Program-made: the position numbers and the translations under genes
The notes under the pieces: model-generated
The model's database searches: none
What the model saw: the letters and a program-made list of their open reading frames with translations, nothing else
Told to the model about the DNA's origin: nothing
In this document: piece after piece, positions 44,056 through 56,295 of the stretch
Position numbering within the stretch: the stretch's first letter is position 1
Layout of the letters: each line of letters opens with the position of its first letter
Assembly (NCBI GenBank): GCA_024638285.1
Contig: JAHEKP010000003.1
Span: 1 to 57,146 of the forward strand
DNA length: 57,146 nt
Source: Cryomorphaceae bacterium
GTDB lineage: Bacteria; Bacteroidota; Bacteroidia; Flavobacteriales; Schleiferiaceae
Reading direction: 5' to 3'

Positions 44056-44925
44056 ATGCTTCTTAGCTATTTCCGAAAGATTGATGCCTATTCCGGCATT
44101 CGAATGTTTGCACTAGCCATTGTGGCGCTGGCATTGACCGGAATAGATGCCTCCTTGCAGTGGGAACGCTTGCTTTTAGCTACCGTTTTGGGGGCAGCTT
44201 GGTTGTTTTTGTCATGGACCGTGATGCGCGACCGTTGGGTAGTGCGGGGTACACTTTTTCGGTTTTTAATTTTCTTATTGCTCGCAGTGTACTGGAGCGG
44301 TGAGCTCTATTTGACGGATCTACTGTTTCTCACTCTGTTTTTCGAACTGAATTGGCACCTTATTGAGCTTCATCGACGTAAACCCAGTACCTTATATGTA
44401 CTGCACAGTGGCACACTCACGGCGATTACAGGGCTTTGGTCACCTGATGAAGTGATCAGCGTTATTGCGCCTGCAGTGGTCATTACCTGGTTGGTTTCAG
44501 GTGGGATAAAACTTAAAACACTCCTCCAATGGGCACTGGCCTTTGCTGTTCCAACAGCACTGTTGTGGGGAATCGGTAAAGTGGATGGGACGCTGACTCT
44601 GTTTTCCGGTTCTAAAGCACCTATAACGTGGTGGATACTTCCGTTACTATTGGCAGTATTCGCCTTATTTGAGTGGCTTCAATCGTATAGAAAGGCGAAT
44701 CAAACAAATAAATCGCGTGCTACGGTGGCAGGATTTTGGCTTGCGATGGGTGCTTCCGCTGCAGTTTTAGGTTCGGTTGCTGGTGGGGTGCTGTTCTTCT
44801 TGGGTTTGAGTTACCATTTGACGAATGGATTACGTTATTTAAAGAATGAGCGATTGGCGAATTTAATCGTTGCTGCGCTCGCTATCTTTATACTCTGTTC
44901 GTATTTTAATTTGATACCCTGGTAA
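44056..44925 (+). CDS. Polytopic membrane protein (DUF6427-like)
   Basis: 289 residues with about eight to ten hydrophobic segments covering almost the whole length (for example MFALAIVALALTG, LLLATVLGAAWLFLSW, FLIFLLLAVYW and the terminal IVAALAIFILCSYFNL). No catalytic motif. The opening LLSYFRKID and position beside the small DUF6341-like gene match the DUF6427 family of Flavobacteriia; function unknown. Shares one base with the next gene, a glycosyltransferase, hinting at an envelope glycan role. Confidence 0.75.
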   Translation: MLLSYFRKIDAYSGIRMFALAIVALALTGIDASLQWERLLLATVLGAAWLFLSWTVMRDRWVVRGTLFRFLIFLLLAVYWSGELYLTDLLFLTLFFELNWHLIELHRRKPSTLYVLHSGTLTAITGLWSPDEVISVIAPAVVITWLVSGGIKLKTLLQWALAFAVPTALLWGIGKVDGTLTLFSGSKAPITWWILPLLLAVFALFEWLQSYRKANQTNKSRATVAGFWLAMGASAAVLGSVAGGVLFFLGLSYHLTNGLRYLKNERLANLIVAALAIFILCSYFNLIPW

Positions 44926-45908
44926 TGCCAAAGGTTGCCTCCATTTTAGTGGTCCGATTATCCGCCATCGGCGATCTTATCCTCGTGGCGCCTATTACTG
45001 CTCAGCTGGCAAGCGAAGGACATAGCGTTACGCTCCTTTGTAAGGATGCTTATCGATCAGTAGCAACCTGTCTTCCGGGGGTGCAAGAGGTGCTTTCCTG
45101 GGAGAAAGACCGTGCAGGAATCAAAGCTGGTGCCCCTGTATTTGACCAGGTCATTGACCTTCAAGGCACCTCAAAATCAAAGCGCTGGTGCGGCCAACTC
45201 AACCGTCCAATACGTACCTATAAAAAGCCGTATCTAAGACGTGCGCTCCTACTTTTGACAAAACAGAAATCGTGGGCGCTTTCACCTGTGGTTCATAGAT
45301 ATGCTGCAGCTGCAGTACCGTTTTTCAAAGAGGGATTCAGGCCGGATACAGTGAACTACCGTCTGCGTATGCCTGAAGTACATTTAGACGTGCCGGATCG
45401 ACCCTACATTGCACTTGTATTGGGCGGATCTTATGCGGGCAAGCGATTAGATTTTCAAGCTTGGCGTCAGATTATGGACAACTTAGCTGTGTTTCAAATG
45501 CCACTGGCATTGATCGGTGGTCCAGAAGAGGCGGGGATGGGCGAAAGTCTTGAGCAACCCTTAGGCAGCGGCGCGAAAAACTATTGCGGAACCACAACAG
45601 TTATCGAAGGGTTCAAAATTATAGAAAATGCAGCTCTTGTGATTAGTGGTGATACAGGGTTTATGCACGCGGCGGCCAATTTCAATCGACCACTCATCAG
45701 TTTATGGGGTGCCACGCATCCTTATTTAGGATTTGCACCTTGGCCTATTTATAGTAAGCAACGCGCTGTGGTTACGACCAGTGGTCTGAGTCCCGTAAGT
45801 AAGCACGGTAAAGTGCCTTGGTGGATGCCTAATCCAATGCGAAAGCTACCTTTAGATGAAGTTATTTCCGCTGTTGCGTCGATTCTTCAGGATAAAACAA
45901 CGCCTTAA
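44925..45908 (+). CDS. Glycosyltransferase family 9 (heptosyltransferase-like)
   Basis: 327 residues, GT-B fold. N-terminal ILVVRLSAIGDLILVAPI is the family hallmark; the C-terminal donor-binding part has LVISGDTGFMHAAANFNRPLI with the catalytic-region histidine and the LWGATHP stretch. Family 9 enzymes transfer heptose or related sugars onto the lipopolysaccharide core at the inner membrane face. The last 47 bases overlap the convergent thioesterase gene. Confidence 0.9.
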   Translation: MPKVASILVVRLSAIGDLILVAPITAQLASEGHSVTLLCKDAYRSVATCLPGVQEVLSWEKDRAGIKAGAPVFDQVIDLQGTSKSKRWCGQLNRPIRTYKKPYLRRALLLLTKQKSWALSPVVHRYAAAAVPFFKEGFRPDTVNYRLRMPEVHLDVPDRPYIALVLGGSYAGKRLDFQAWRQIMDNLAVFQMPLALIGGPEEAGMGESLEQPLGSGAKNYCGTTTVIEGFKIIENAALVISGDTGFMHAAANFNRPLISLWGATHPYLGFAPWPIYSKQRAVVTTSGLSPVSKHGKVPWWMPNPMRKLPLDEVISAVASILQDKTTP

Positions 45909-46413
45909 GTTCCGTAGCGTCGCTGGGTTCCATTTTTCCGGCGATAATTAAAGCCAATTGGCGTCTTCGCAAAGCAGCTGCATAACGCTCTATTTCCAAC
46001 TCCGTTTCAGGATGAATGGCCGGTACGTTGATGGGGCTTCCAATCTGGTCGACCGCTACAAAAGTAAAAATTCCTTCATTGGCCTTTATGCGACTGCCGT
46101 TCGGGTGTTGTTCCTCTAGATATACATCTGCAATGACTTCCATTGAAGAAGAAAAGGCCCTAGAAACCTTAGCTTCGATGGTTACAATAGCCCCATGCGG
46201 AATAGGATTCTTGAAGGCTACATTATTTATCGTCGAAGTAACGACCTGGCGTTTGCAATGACGGTGTGCGGCAATTGCGCAGCAGCGGTCCATCCAGCTT
46301 AATAATTGGCCCCCGAAAAGGTTGTTCAGTGTATTTGTATCGTTGGGCAATACAATCTGAGTCATGACCGCAAGGCTGTCCTTGGGCGTTCTTAAATCTT
46401 CCATAATGTGCAT
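45862..46413 (-). CDS. Acyl-CoA thioesterase (hotdog fold)
   Basis: 183 residues (180 if the ATG at 46404 is used). Hydrolyses acyl-CoA to free acid and CoA; related to YciA and cytosolic ACOT7. The active-site region TNTLNNLFGGQLLSWMD contains the conserved Asn and Asp, and the RAFSSSMEVIADVYLEE strand is typical. A possible -7 box TACCTTTG lies at 46432-46425 on the minus strand, giving a very short leader. The 3' end overlaps the convergent glycosyltransferase gene by 47 bases. Confidence 0.88.
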   Translation of the reverse strand: MHIMEDLRTPKDSLAVMTQIVLPNDTNTLNNLFGGQLLSWMDRCCAIAAHRHCKRQVVTSTINNVAFKNPIPHGAIVTIEAKVSRAFSSSMEVIADVYLEEQHPNGSRIKANEGIFTFVAVDQIGSPINVPAIHPETELEIERYAAALRRRQLALIIAGKMEPSDATELKALFYPEESTQQRK

Positions 46414-46442
46414 TGTTGCTAATACAAAGGTACGCCCTTAGA

Positions 46443-47402
46443 TCAGTAGGCGTATATCCAGGCGTAGGAATTCACCGCTGCTTTGATCTCTGCAAGGGCC
46501 GATTTTGCCTGTTCGCGCGATTCGAAACCTCCCAATCCAACTTTCATTAAAGTTCCCGGCAGAACCGTTACTTCATGACCCTCGACTTGTAATTCTTCCG
46601 CTAAGGTTAATGCGTTTGCTTCCATTTTAAAGGAGCCAACGACGATATAGTAACGCTTACTTTCTGTTTTAACCGGACTTATTGAAGCGCTATTCTTTGC
46701 TTCTGTGGTCGTTTTTGCAACCGGTGCAACTGCTTCAACCTTATCATCTTCTAAAGGCAAGGCAGCTTCAGTGCTGTTGGCTTTAAAGTTATCTAGCGCT
46801 TGTTGGGCTGCAGGCGTTGGTGTGAACCAGCCAGCCATAGCCTGTGGGGTGATGTCACTTTGATAAACGCCTAAGCTGATTAATGCGGTTATGGCTGCAG
46901 CTACAGCAGCTTTACGCCAAGAGGCTAGGCCGTTTTCTCGCTGCTCGGTCACCATTTTTAAGCTCGCTACAACCTTACTTTCTAAGGCACTCGGCTCGCT
47001 AATACGGTGCATCATCACCGCAGTGAAGCCAAAGCTGTTTGCGTCGAATTGGTTTTCACGTTCCGGCTGAAACGTTCCGTTCTTTCGGAAGGAGCCTAAA
47101 CCTGAGAGCATTAAAACACTACCAGAATCTAAGGTCGTTTGCCACTGGTTGACCTTTCTTCGGATCCAGCTTTCAGCTACTTCCATGGATCCTCCTAGGG
47201 TGCGCATGACGGTAGGTAGCAGTGTGTTTTCATTTGATGAGCGGGCAGGGTTGAATGCAACATACTTACCACGTGGAAAAGCTGTGTTGGTAACAGCGTC
47301 CCAACGGGCTTCTTTTTCCACCAAGAAAAACGCACCCCAACCTGGGATCTGAACGCGGTTTTTGGCGTTTAAGGTTTGTATGATTAACTGTTCAATCTGC
47401 AT
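46443..47402 (-). CDS. HU-like plus SPOR domain membrane protein
   Basis: 319 residues. Two N-terminal HU-like (HU-CCDC81 type) domains, about 1-75 and 76-130, including VQIPGWGAFFLVEK and LSGLGSFRKNG; then a helix, a membrane segment (164-180, AAVAAAITALISLGVY), a Pro/Ala/Thr/Glu-rich spacer and a C-terminal SPOR domain (about 248-319, RYYIVVGSFKMEANA) that in other proteins binds denuded peptidoglycan at division sites. The predicted topology puts the HU-like part in the cytoplasm and SPOR in the periplasm. The architecture is known in Bacteroidota; role unproven. Confidence 0.82.
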   Translation of the reverse strand: MQIEQLIIQTLNAKNRVQIPGWGAFFLVEKEARWDAVTNTAFPRGKYVAFNPARSSNENTLLPTVMRTLGGSMEVAESWIRRKVNQWQTTLDSGSVLMLSGLGSFRKNGTFQPERENQFDANSFGFTAVMMHRISEPSALESKVVASLKMVTEQRENGLASWRKAAVAAAITALISLGVYQSDITPQAMAGWFTPTPAAQQALDNFKANSTEAALPLEDDKVEAVAPVAKTTTEAKNSASISPVKTESKRYYIVVGSFKMEANALTLAEELQVEGHEVTVLPGTLMKVGLGGFESREQAKSALAEIKAAVNSYAWIYAY

Positions 47403-47493
47403 CTCTACAAATATGCGAAAGATGTGAATAACTCTATTTTATTACCTCGCATCAAGGTGGTAGTTTTTATAAACAAACTGTTAATAACTGATT

Positions 47494-49975
<2,482 letters not shown>

Positions 49976-49998
49976 GCTGAAGAAATAGACGTGTAAAG

Positions 49999-50031
49999 AA
50001 AAAAAGGGCGCCCATCGGGCGCCCTTTTTTT
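49999..50031. terminator. Bidirectional terminator after gdhA
   Basis: A-run plus GGGCGCCC (49999-50013), loop ATC, GGGCGCCC plus T-run (50017-50031). Serves gdhA and the convergent hydrolase gene, whose stop codon touches its edge. The core closely matches the terminator at 94-121. Confidence 0.9.
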
Positions 50032-50857
50032 ATGCCGCGCCGCCGCGCGTTATGGATTGCCACCATTGAAGTACGGCTGCACTGCAGCCGTCTTTATCTG
50101 ACATGTGGCCCATATGACCGTACGGCGATTCATACCGAAAACCTACTCCCGGGGCTTCCCACCATTGTTGAACGTGCTCAAAAGGGATGACGGTATCCTG
50201 TACGCCTGCGAAGACTGCTATTCCGTTTTCTTTCAAATGCACAGGCGGTTGGTGCAAGATATGACTGCGGTCTTCTCGTTTTTTCATGCCATAAATGGCC
50301 GCTATGATGCCTTGTGTCTCCATTTGAAGTGTACGTGAAATCAATGCATCAATGTCCGATTTGATGGTTTCACGAGTTTTTGCGTCAAAAAGCTGTGGGA
50401 TTGATGCACGAATAAAGGTGTTTTTATTTTTTTTTACTAAATCCACGGCACGTTCTCTCATGAGTTTCCGTTCGACTGTATCCGGTTCCGGAGTAGAAAA
50501 AAACAATGCTAAACCAGCTAATTGTTCTGGATAATGCACGGCAAATTCGAGTCCAACATAGCCGCCCATGCTGTGGCCCAATAGCAAGAACGGTTGCAGA
50601 TTAAGGTAGGTCGTAATGGCGTGAATGGCGTCGGCCATAAAGTCCATAGAGTGTTCGTATCCGAAAGAGGATGATGCCCCGTGCCCTGGCAAGTCTACGG
50701 TCAAAACACTTCCAAATGCTTTCCATTGCGGCAACAGCTCTTTCCACATGTACAGGTCCTCGAGAAAACCGTGGACTAATACAAGCGGAGGAGCGGTGGA
50801 TTCACTAGAATGAAATTCGTAGTGGAGCGAAGCGCCGTGGAACTCTAGGAATGGCAT
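50030..50857 (-). CDS. Alpha/beta hydrolase
   Basis: 275 residues, alpha/beta-hydrolase fold. Oxyanion region VLVHGFLEDLYMW, nucleophile Ser in LLGHSMGGYVG, and the catalytic histidine probably in SPYGHMGHMSD near the end. Substrate unknown; resembles esterases/haloperoxidase-like members. One-base overlap with the upstream aminopeptidase gene, so likely co-transcribed. Confidence 0.88.
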   Translation of the reverse strand: MPFLEFHGASLHYEFHSSESTAPPLVLVHGFLEDLYMWKELLPQWKAFGSVLTVDLPGHGASSSFGYEHSMDFMADAIHAITTYLNLQPFLLLGHSMGGYVGLEFAVHYPEQLAGLALFFSTPEPDTVERKLMRERAVDLVKKNKNTFIRASIPQLFDAKTRETIKSDIDALISRTLQMETQGIIAAIYGMKKREDRSHILHQPPVHLKENGIAVFAGVQDTVIPFEHVQQWWEAPGVGFRYESPYGHMGHMSDKDGCSAAVLQWWQSITRGGAA

Positions 50858-52146
50858 TAGTTTGCCATAAATGCCTCGATTTCTTCCACAGTTTTTGGGA
50901 TTTCACGAGTTAAATTTTCATGTCCATCTTTGGTAATAACGATGTCGTCTTCGATACGAATACCCAGGCCCTCTTCGGGTATATAAATGCCCGGTTCTAC
51001 CGTGAACACCATGCCTTCTTCCACTGGGATGGTCCACAAGCCATAGTCGTGGACATCTAGCCCTAAATAGTGACTGGTTCCGTGCATGAAATACTTCTTA
51101 TAGGCCGGCCAAGCTGGATCTTCATTAGCCACATCTTCTGCTGAGATCAAACCTAGACCTAGGAGTTCTTTGGTCATTAAATCCCCAACTGCTTTATGGA
51201 AAACGTCAAGCATGGTACCTGGACGCAGTAGGGCAATTGCCCCTTCGTGCACGCGTAGCACTGCATTATAGACTTCCTTTTGGCGCGCCGTGAATTTTCC
51301 ACTAATCGGGAAACAGCGCGTGACATCACAAGTATAGTTGCCGTATTCAGCACCTACATCAAACAACACCAAATCACCATCTTTACATTGATCATTGTTT
51401 TCTATGTAATGCAGGACATTGGCGTTATTGCCAGCTGCGATGATGGGTGTATAAGCAAAGCCACGACTTCTATTGGTTAGGAATTCATGCATGAATTCAG
51501 CTTCCAATTCGTATTCCCAAACCCCTGGCTTTAAAAATTTCAGCACACGCTTGTATCCTTTTGTCGTGACCTCCGCGGCAATGCGCATGACTTCCAGTTC
51601 GTGCTCACTTTTCGTGCCGCGAATGCGATGTAAGATGGGTTGACTGCGTTCGTATTCGTGTCCTGGATAGTGTTCTTTTAGCCACTTGGTCATTCGGTCA
51701 TGACGCATCTCCGTTTCCACGTGAGCGCGGAGGTGTTCGTTTCCGTTGATGTAGATGCGTTCTGCGTTTACCGCCATTTCGTTAAACACGCGCTCAAATT
51801 CCGACAACCAGAACACGGTTTTAATACCGCTCAATTCAAAGGCTTCCTCTTTACTGTATTTAGCGCCCTCCCAAACGGCAATGTGGTCATTAGTTTCCTT
51901 CAAAAACAATACTTCACGAAGCTGCTCCTTGTGGGCGTCGGGGAATAAAACCAGTATACTTTCTTCTTGGTCGGCACCGCTTAGATATAAAATATCACTG
52001 TGTTGTTTGAACGGTAAATGTGCATCCGCAGAGGTTGGATACATGTCGTTCGAAGTGAATATTGCTAAGGCATTGGGCTTTAAATGCGCAGTGAATTTTT
52101 TGCGGTTTTCAATGAATATGGAGCTGTTGAGTTGGTGGTAACGCAT
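50857..52146 (-). CDS. pepP: Xaa-Pro aminopeptidase (M24B)
   Basis: 429 residues. Removes N-terminal residues before proline. N-terminal AMP_N domain (about 1-135), then pita-bread catalytic fold with two-metal ligands: Asp in LFDVGAEYGNYTCDVTRCFP (two), His in MHGTSHYLGLDVHD, Glu in TVEPGIYIPEEG and Glu in GIRIEDDIVI. No signal peptide, so cytoplasmic. Divergent from the succinate dehydrogenase operon. Confidence 0.94.
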   Translation of the reverse strand: MRYHQLNSSIFIENRKKFTAHLKPNALAIFTSNDMYPTSADAHLPFKQHSDILYLSGADQEESILVLFPDAHKEQLREVLFLKETNDHIAVWEGAKYSKEEAFELSGIKTVFWLSEFERVFNEMAVNAERIYINGNEHLRAHVETEMRHDRMTKWLKEHYPGHEYERSQPILHRIRGTKSEHELEVMRIAAEVTTKGYKRVLKFLKPGVWEYELEAEFMHEFLTNRSRGFAYTPIIAAGNNANVLHYIENNDQCKDGDLVLFDVGAEYGNYTCDVTRCFPISGKFTARQKEVYNAVLRVHEGAIALLRPGTMLDVFHKAVGDLMTKELLGLGLISAEDVANEDPAWPAYKKYFMHGTSHYLGLDVHDYGLWTIPVEEGMVFTVEPGIYIPEEGLGIRIEDDIVITKDGHENLTREIPKTVEEIEAFMAN

Positions 52147-52228
52147 GATAGGTATGGACTATATTAATTTAGAATAGTTCTATGAGTGATTTGTATCACA
52201 ATCTTAAGATAAACCAAAGTCTGTGATG

Positions 52229-52236
52229 TAAATTTG
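52229..52236 (+). promoter_or_regulatory. Succinate dehydrogenase operon -7 box
   Basis: TAAATTTG fits TAnnTTTG, 38 bases before the ATG at 52274. -33 element unclear. Confidence 0.5.
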
Positions 52237-52273
52237 TTGAGTCAAAATTAGGCTATTAAACTTTAAATTGCTC

Positions 52274-52969
52274 ATGGCAACATCTTCTAAAGGGCTTTTT
52301 GGCTCTTCTTTAGCACGAAAGTACTGGATGGCAGTATCCGGACTCTTCCTTTGTACCTTCCTTGTAGGGCATTTGTTGGGAAACCTTCAACTCTTTGTTT
52401 CTGGAGAAGAAGGTAGACTGGCGTTTAACGAATACGGTCATTTCATGACCACATTCCCATTAGTTAAAGTGCTTTCATGGGTTACTTACGGTGCGATTTT
52501 CTTGCATACCGTGGATGGGATCATGCTTGCAATTCAAAACCGTGCGGCACGACCTGTAGGTTATGTGAAAGAAAAGCAATCGGCGAACGCCTCATGGGCT
52601 TCTCGCAAGATGGCCCTTTTAGGTACGCTCACCTTGTTCTTCATCATAATTCATATGAAGAGTTTTTGGTATGAAATGCACTATGGGTCTCTAGGTACTG
52701 ATGCAAATGGAAATAAAGATTTATGGACGTTGACCGTAACCGCTTTTGAGCAATGGTGGTACACTGCTTTCTACGTAGTTGCAATAACGGGATTGGCATT
52801 CCACCTAAGCCACGGCGCACAGAGTGCTTTTCAGACGTTGGGTATCAATCATCCAAAATATACTCCGATCATTCAAAAAACCATGACGGCATTCGCTTGG
52901 TTGATCCCTGCAGGTTTTGTTGCAGTGGCAGTATTCCTCTTTGTCGTTCAACCGGGTCAAAACTTATAA
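52274..52969 (+). CDS. sdhC: Succinate dehydrogenase cytochrome b subunit
   Basis: 231 residues from the ATG at 52274 ([13 protein letters not shown]). Single-chain membrane anchor of the Wolinella/Bacillus type with five hydrophobic segments (near 18-38, 66-88, 110-130, 160-182, 205-228) and haem-ligand candidate histidines in [21 protein letters not shown] and FHLSHGAQ. Passes electrons between the FeS subunit and menaquinone. It takes the place of separate SdhC and SdhD proteins. Confidence 0.93.
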   Translation: MATSSKGLFGSSLARKYWMAVSGLFLCTFLVGHLLGNLQLFVSGEEGRLAFNEYGHFMTTFPLVKVLSWVTYGAIFLHTVDGIMLAIQNRAARPVGYVKEKQSANASWASRKMALLGTLTLFFIIIHMKSFWYEMHYGSLGTDANGNKDLWTLTVTAFEQWWYTAFYVVAITGLAFHLSHGAQSAFQTLGINHPKYTPIIQKTMTAFAWLIPAGFVAVAVFLFVVQPGQNL

Positions 52970-52979
52970 TTCGCTTAGT

Positions 52980-54980
52980 ATGGCATTAGATTCTAAAGTT
53001 CCAGCAGGCACATTAGCCGATAAGTGGACAACACACAAAGGTGAGATACCGTTGGTATCGCCGGCGAACAAGAGATTATTAGACATCATCGTAGTAGGAA
53101 CAGGTCTTGCAGGTTCTTCAGCTGCCGCGTCTCTGGCAGAGATGGGATACAATGTGAAAGCATTCTGTTTTCAGGATTCTCCCCGCCGTGCGCATTCCAT
53201 TGCAGCACAGGGAGGGATTAACGCGGCGAAGAATTATCAAAATGATGGTGATTCAGTACATCGCCTGTTTTATGATACCATTAAAGGGGGGGATTACCGT
53301 TCAAGAGAAGGAAACGTTCACCGTTTGGCTGAGGTAAGCCGCAATATCATTGACCAGTGCGTCGCTCAAGGAGTTCCTTTTGCTCGTGATTACGGTGGCT
53401 TACTAGATAACCGTTCGTTCGGTGGTGTTCAGGTGAGCCGCACGTTCTATGCCAAAGGTCAAACTGGTCAGCAACTATTGCTTGGCGCATATTCTGCCCT
53501 CAACCGCCAAATCGCAAAAGGCCGTGTAAAAATGTACGCCCGTCATGAAATGCAGGAATTGGTGGTTGTGGACGGCAAGGCTCGCGGTATTATCGCAAAA
53601 AACCTAGTTACGGGTGAGTTTGAACGCCATAGCGCGCATGCTGTATTGTTGTGTACAGGTGGATACGGAAACGTTTTCTTCCTCTCAACAAATGCAATGG
53701 GTTCGAACGTGACTGCTGCATGGAAAGCACACCGTCAAGGTGCTTTTATGGCGAATCCATGTTTCACTCAAATTCATCCCACGTGTATTCCTGTTAGTGG
53801 TGAAAACCAAAGCAAATTAACCCTCATGTCGGAATCGTTGCGTAACGATGGCCGTATATGGGTTCCTGCAAAGAAAGAGGATGCTGAAGCGATTCGCCTA
53901 GGTAAACTTCACCCGAACGACATCGCAGAAGAACATAGAGATTACTACCTAGAGCGTCGTTACCCTGCTTTTGGTAACCTTGTTCCTCGTGATGTTGCCT
54001 CACGTGCAGCGAAGGAGCGTTGCGATGCGGGATACGGAATAAATAAAACAGGAGAGGCAGTTTATCTAGATTTTGCAGCTGCTATTATGCGCTACGGTGC
54101 AGAAGAGGCCCATGTTAAAGGCTTGAAAAACCCTTCGGATGCAGAGGTCAAAGCTTTAGGGGAGAAAGTGGTTGAAGCGAAATACGGAAACCTCTTCCAG
54201 ATGTATGAGAAGATTACTGCATCGAATCCTTACAAGGAGCCTATGATGATCTATCCAGCGGTGCATTACACCATGGGTGGTCTTTGGGTAGATTACAATT
54301 TGATGACTACTGTACCAGGTTGTTTTGCATTAGGTGAGGCCAACTTCTCTGACCACGGCGCGAATAGATTGGGTGCTTCGGCTTTAATGCAAGGCCTTGC
54401 AGACGGTTACTTCGTGGCTCCTTATACAGTAGGTGAATTCTTAAGCAAGGACATCCGGACAGGAAAAATCTCAACAGATAGCCCTGAATTTGATGCTGCT
54501 GAACAAGCTGTTCGTGAGCGCACCGAAAAGTTCATTAATAACAACGGTACAAAATCAGTAGATTTCTTCCATAAGCGTTTGGGCAAGATCATGTGGAATG
54601 AAGTAGGTATGGCGCGTAATGAAAAAGGGTTGAAGCAAGCCATCGCAGATATTCAAGCATTGCGCGAAGAATTCTATGCTGATGTTCGTGTATTGGGATC
54701 CGCAAACGGCATGAACCCAGAACTTGATAAAGCCGGTCGTGTAGCAGATCTTATTGAATTGGGTGAGCTTATGGCAAAAGATGCACTAGAGCGCAATGAA
54801 AGTTGTGGTGGTCACTTCCGCGAAGAATACCAAAGCCCAGAAGGAGAAGCACTCCGTGATGATGAGAATTTTGCTTTTGTAAGTGCATGGGAATTCACAG
54901 GTATTCCTGCCGAAGCGAAATTGCACAAAGAAGAATTGACTTTCGAGAATGTTGAATTGAAAACACGTTCTTACAAATAA
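52980..54980 (+). CDS. sdhA: Succinate dehydrogenase/fumarate reductase flavoprotein
   Basis: 666 residues from the ATG at 52980 ([15 protein letters not shown]); an upstream ATG at 52917 lies within sdhC. FAD-binding [15 protein letters not shown], the FAD-linked histidine in [17 protein letters not shown], and catalytic-site motifs TQIHPTCIP and [10 protein letters not shown]. Oxidises succinate to fumarate, thereby consuming or replenishing the fumarate made by fumarylacetoacetase. Ten bases after sdhC. Confidence 0.97.
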   Translation: MALDSKVPAGTLADKWTTHKGEIPLVSPANKRLLDIIVVGTGLAGSSAAASLAEMGYNVKAFCFQDSPRRAHSIAAQGGINAAKNYQNDGDSVHRLFYDTIKGGDYRSREGNVHRLAEVSRNIIDQCVAQGVPFARDYGGLLDNRSFGGVQVSRTFYAKGQTGQQLLLGAYSALNRQIAKGRVKMYARHEMQELVVVDGKARGIIAKNLVTGEFERHSAHAVLLCTGGYGNVFFLSTNAMGSNVTAAWKAHRQGAFMANPCFTQIHPTCIPVSGENQSKLTLMSESLRNDGRIWVPAKKEDAEAIRLGKLHPNDIAEEHRDYYLERRYPAFGNLVPRDVASRAAKERCDAGYGINKTGEAVYLDFAAAIMRYGAEEAHVKGLKNPSDAEVKALGEKVVEAKYGNLFQMYEKITASNPYKEPMMIYPAVHYTMGGLWVDYNLMTTVPGCFALGEANFSDHGANRLGASALMQGLADGYFVAPYTVGEFLSKDIRTGKISTDSPEFDAAEQAVRERTEKFINNNGTKSVDFFHKRLGKIMWNEVGMARNEKGLKQAIADIQALREEFYADVRVLGSANGMNPELDKAGRVADLIELGELMAKDALERNESCGGHFREEYQSPEGEALRDDENFAFVSAWEFTGIPAEAKLHKEELTFENVELKTRSYK

Positions 54981-54988
54981 TTGGACCT

Positions 54989-55741
54989 ATGGATTTAACG
55001 TTAAAAATCTGGAGACAGAATGGCCCTCAAGAAAAGGGCGAGATGAAAACATACCCAATCTCCGGGGTTGAGGAAGACATGAGTTTCCTTGAAATGTTGG
55101 ATTACTTGAACGATAAATTAATTAACGAAGGCATAGAGCCGGTTGTTTTTGATCACGATTGTCGCGAAGGGATTTGCGGAATGTGTTCACTGTTTATCAA
55201 TGGCGAGGCGCACGGTCCTGGCCGTAAGGTTACCACGTGTCAATTGCACATGCGCGAATTTAAAAGTGGCGACACGATTTATATTGAGCCGTTTCGTGCG
55301 AAAGCATTCCCTATTATCAAGGATTTGATGGTGGATCGTTCGGCTTTTGATCGCATTCAACGTGCAGGTGGATACATTAGTGTAAATACTTCTGGAAACA
55401 CTATTGATGCGAATGCGATACCAGTACCTAAAGAGAACGCAGATAAAGCTTTTGATGCTGCGACCTGTATTGGTTGTGGGGCTTGTGTTGCAACGTGTAA
55501 GAACTCTTCAGCGATGCTGTTTGCATCGGCGAAGATTAGTCAATTCTCTTTATTGCCGCAAGGTCAACCAGAAGCTAAGGAGCGTGTGTTGAATATGGTG
55601 CATCAAATGGATTTGGAAGGTTTTGGTAACTGTACCAACACCGGCGCTTGTGAAGTAGAGTGTCCTAAAGGCATTTCGTTAGAGAATATTGCACGCATGA
55701 ATCGTGATTACTTGTTCGCTTCGTTGAGCAGCAATAAATAG
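54989..55741 (+). CDS. sdhB: Succinate dehydrogenase iron-sulfur subunit
   Basis: 250 residues. Three cluster motifs: [2Fe-2S] [15 protein letters not shown] with a later cysteine, then [14 protein letters not shown] and [15 protein letters not shown] for the [4Fe-4S] and [3Fe-4S] centres. Relays electrons from the flavoprotein to the b subunit. Eight bases after sdhA and followed by a terminator. Confidence 0.97.
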   Translation: MDLTLKIWRQNGPQEKGEMKTYPISGVEEDMSFLEMLDYLNDKLINEGIEPVVFDHDCREGICGMCSLFINGEAHGPGRKVTTCQLHMREFKSGDTIYIEPFRAKAFPIIKDLMVDRSAFDRIQRAGGYISVNTSGNTIDANAIPVPKENADKAFDAATCIGCGACVATCKNSSAMLFASAKISQFSLLPQGQPEAKERVLNMVHQMDLEGFGNCTNTGACEVECPKGISLENIARMNRDYLFASLSSNK

Positions 55742-55778
55742 CATTTACCTCAGCCCGTAGAAGGGCGAATACATCTAT

Positions 55779-55807
55779 AAACCTCGGCCTTTGGTCGGGG
55801 TTTTTTT
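55779..55807 (+). terminator. Terminator of the sdhCAB operon
   Basis: AAACCTCGGCC (55779-55789) pairs with GGTCGGGGTTT (55793-55803), using two G-U pairs in the RNA, and runs into T (to 55807). A smaller GCCC/GGGC hairpin precedes it near 55753-55766. Confidence 0.8.
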
Positions 55808-56279
55808 ATGCTTTTGATCGAACAGGGATGTAAATGTCTTCTTCTGAATTTGGGTCTTCGTTCTTGTACTTCGCACCCAGGCGTTCAAAGTGTGGCCTAT
55901 CGTCCAGTTCCCATGGGCTATTGGGCAGCCATTGACTATAGATATAGCGCCACACTGTAGAGTCGCTGCTCAGCCCTTTGTAATGAAATACAGCATAGGT
56001 ACCCGATGGAATTTCAAAATGTTCCAGACCTTCGTTGGGACCATTTACTTCTGCGCCGCCCCAGTAGGTAAAACTTGGATCTGCCGTTGGACCGAAAACG
56101 GGCACACCGTCAAAAGATCGCAAAGAAATAAGGTCTTCGTTGCAGCGATTGCTAACGCGCGAAAGTTGCGGCATCATTTTAGGCCAAAGGGTCCAAGGCG
56201 TAAAATTCCGGAGGGACATGGACGCTGAGGCTCCACATAAAAGTGTGCCTTCGAATTCAACGATTGTAGGTGTAATCAT
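55806..56279 (-). CDS. GyrI-like / effector-binding domain protein
   Basis: 157 residues. Resembles the stand-alone GyrI-like (AraC effector-binding, SOUL-related) small-molecule-binding fold: an opening beta strand, WPKMMPQLSRVSNR helix, then GLEHFEIPSGTYAVFHYKGLSSD, which is the most typical stretch, and a C-terminal WRYIYSQWLPNSPWELDDRPHFE. Such proteins bind hydrophobic cations or inhibit gyrase; which applies is unknown. No DNA-binding domain. It is 16 bases after lepA on the same strand. Confidence 0.75.
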   Translation of the reverse strand: MITPTIVEFEGTLLCGASASMSLRNFTPWTLWPKMMPQLSRVSNRCNEDLISLRSFDGVPVFGPTADPSFTYWGGAEVNGPNEGLEHFEIPSGTYAVFHYKGLSSDSTVWRYIYSQWLPNSPWELDDRPHFERLGAKYKNEDPNSEEDIYIPVRSKA

Positions 56280-56295
56280 ACCTAAAAGTTAGGTA

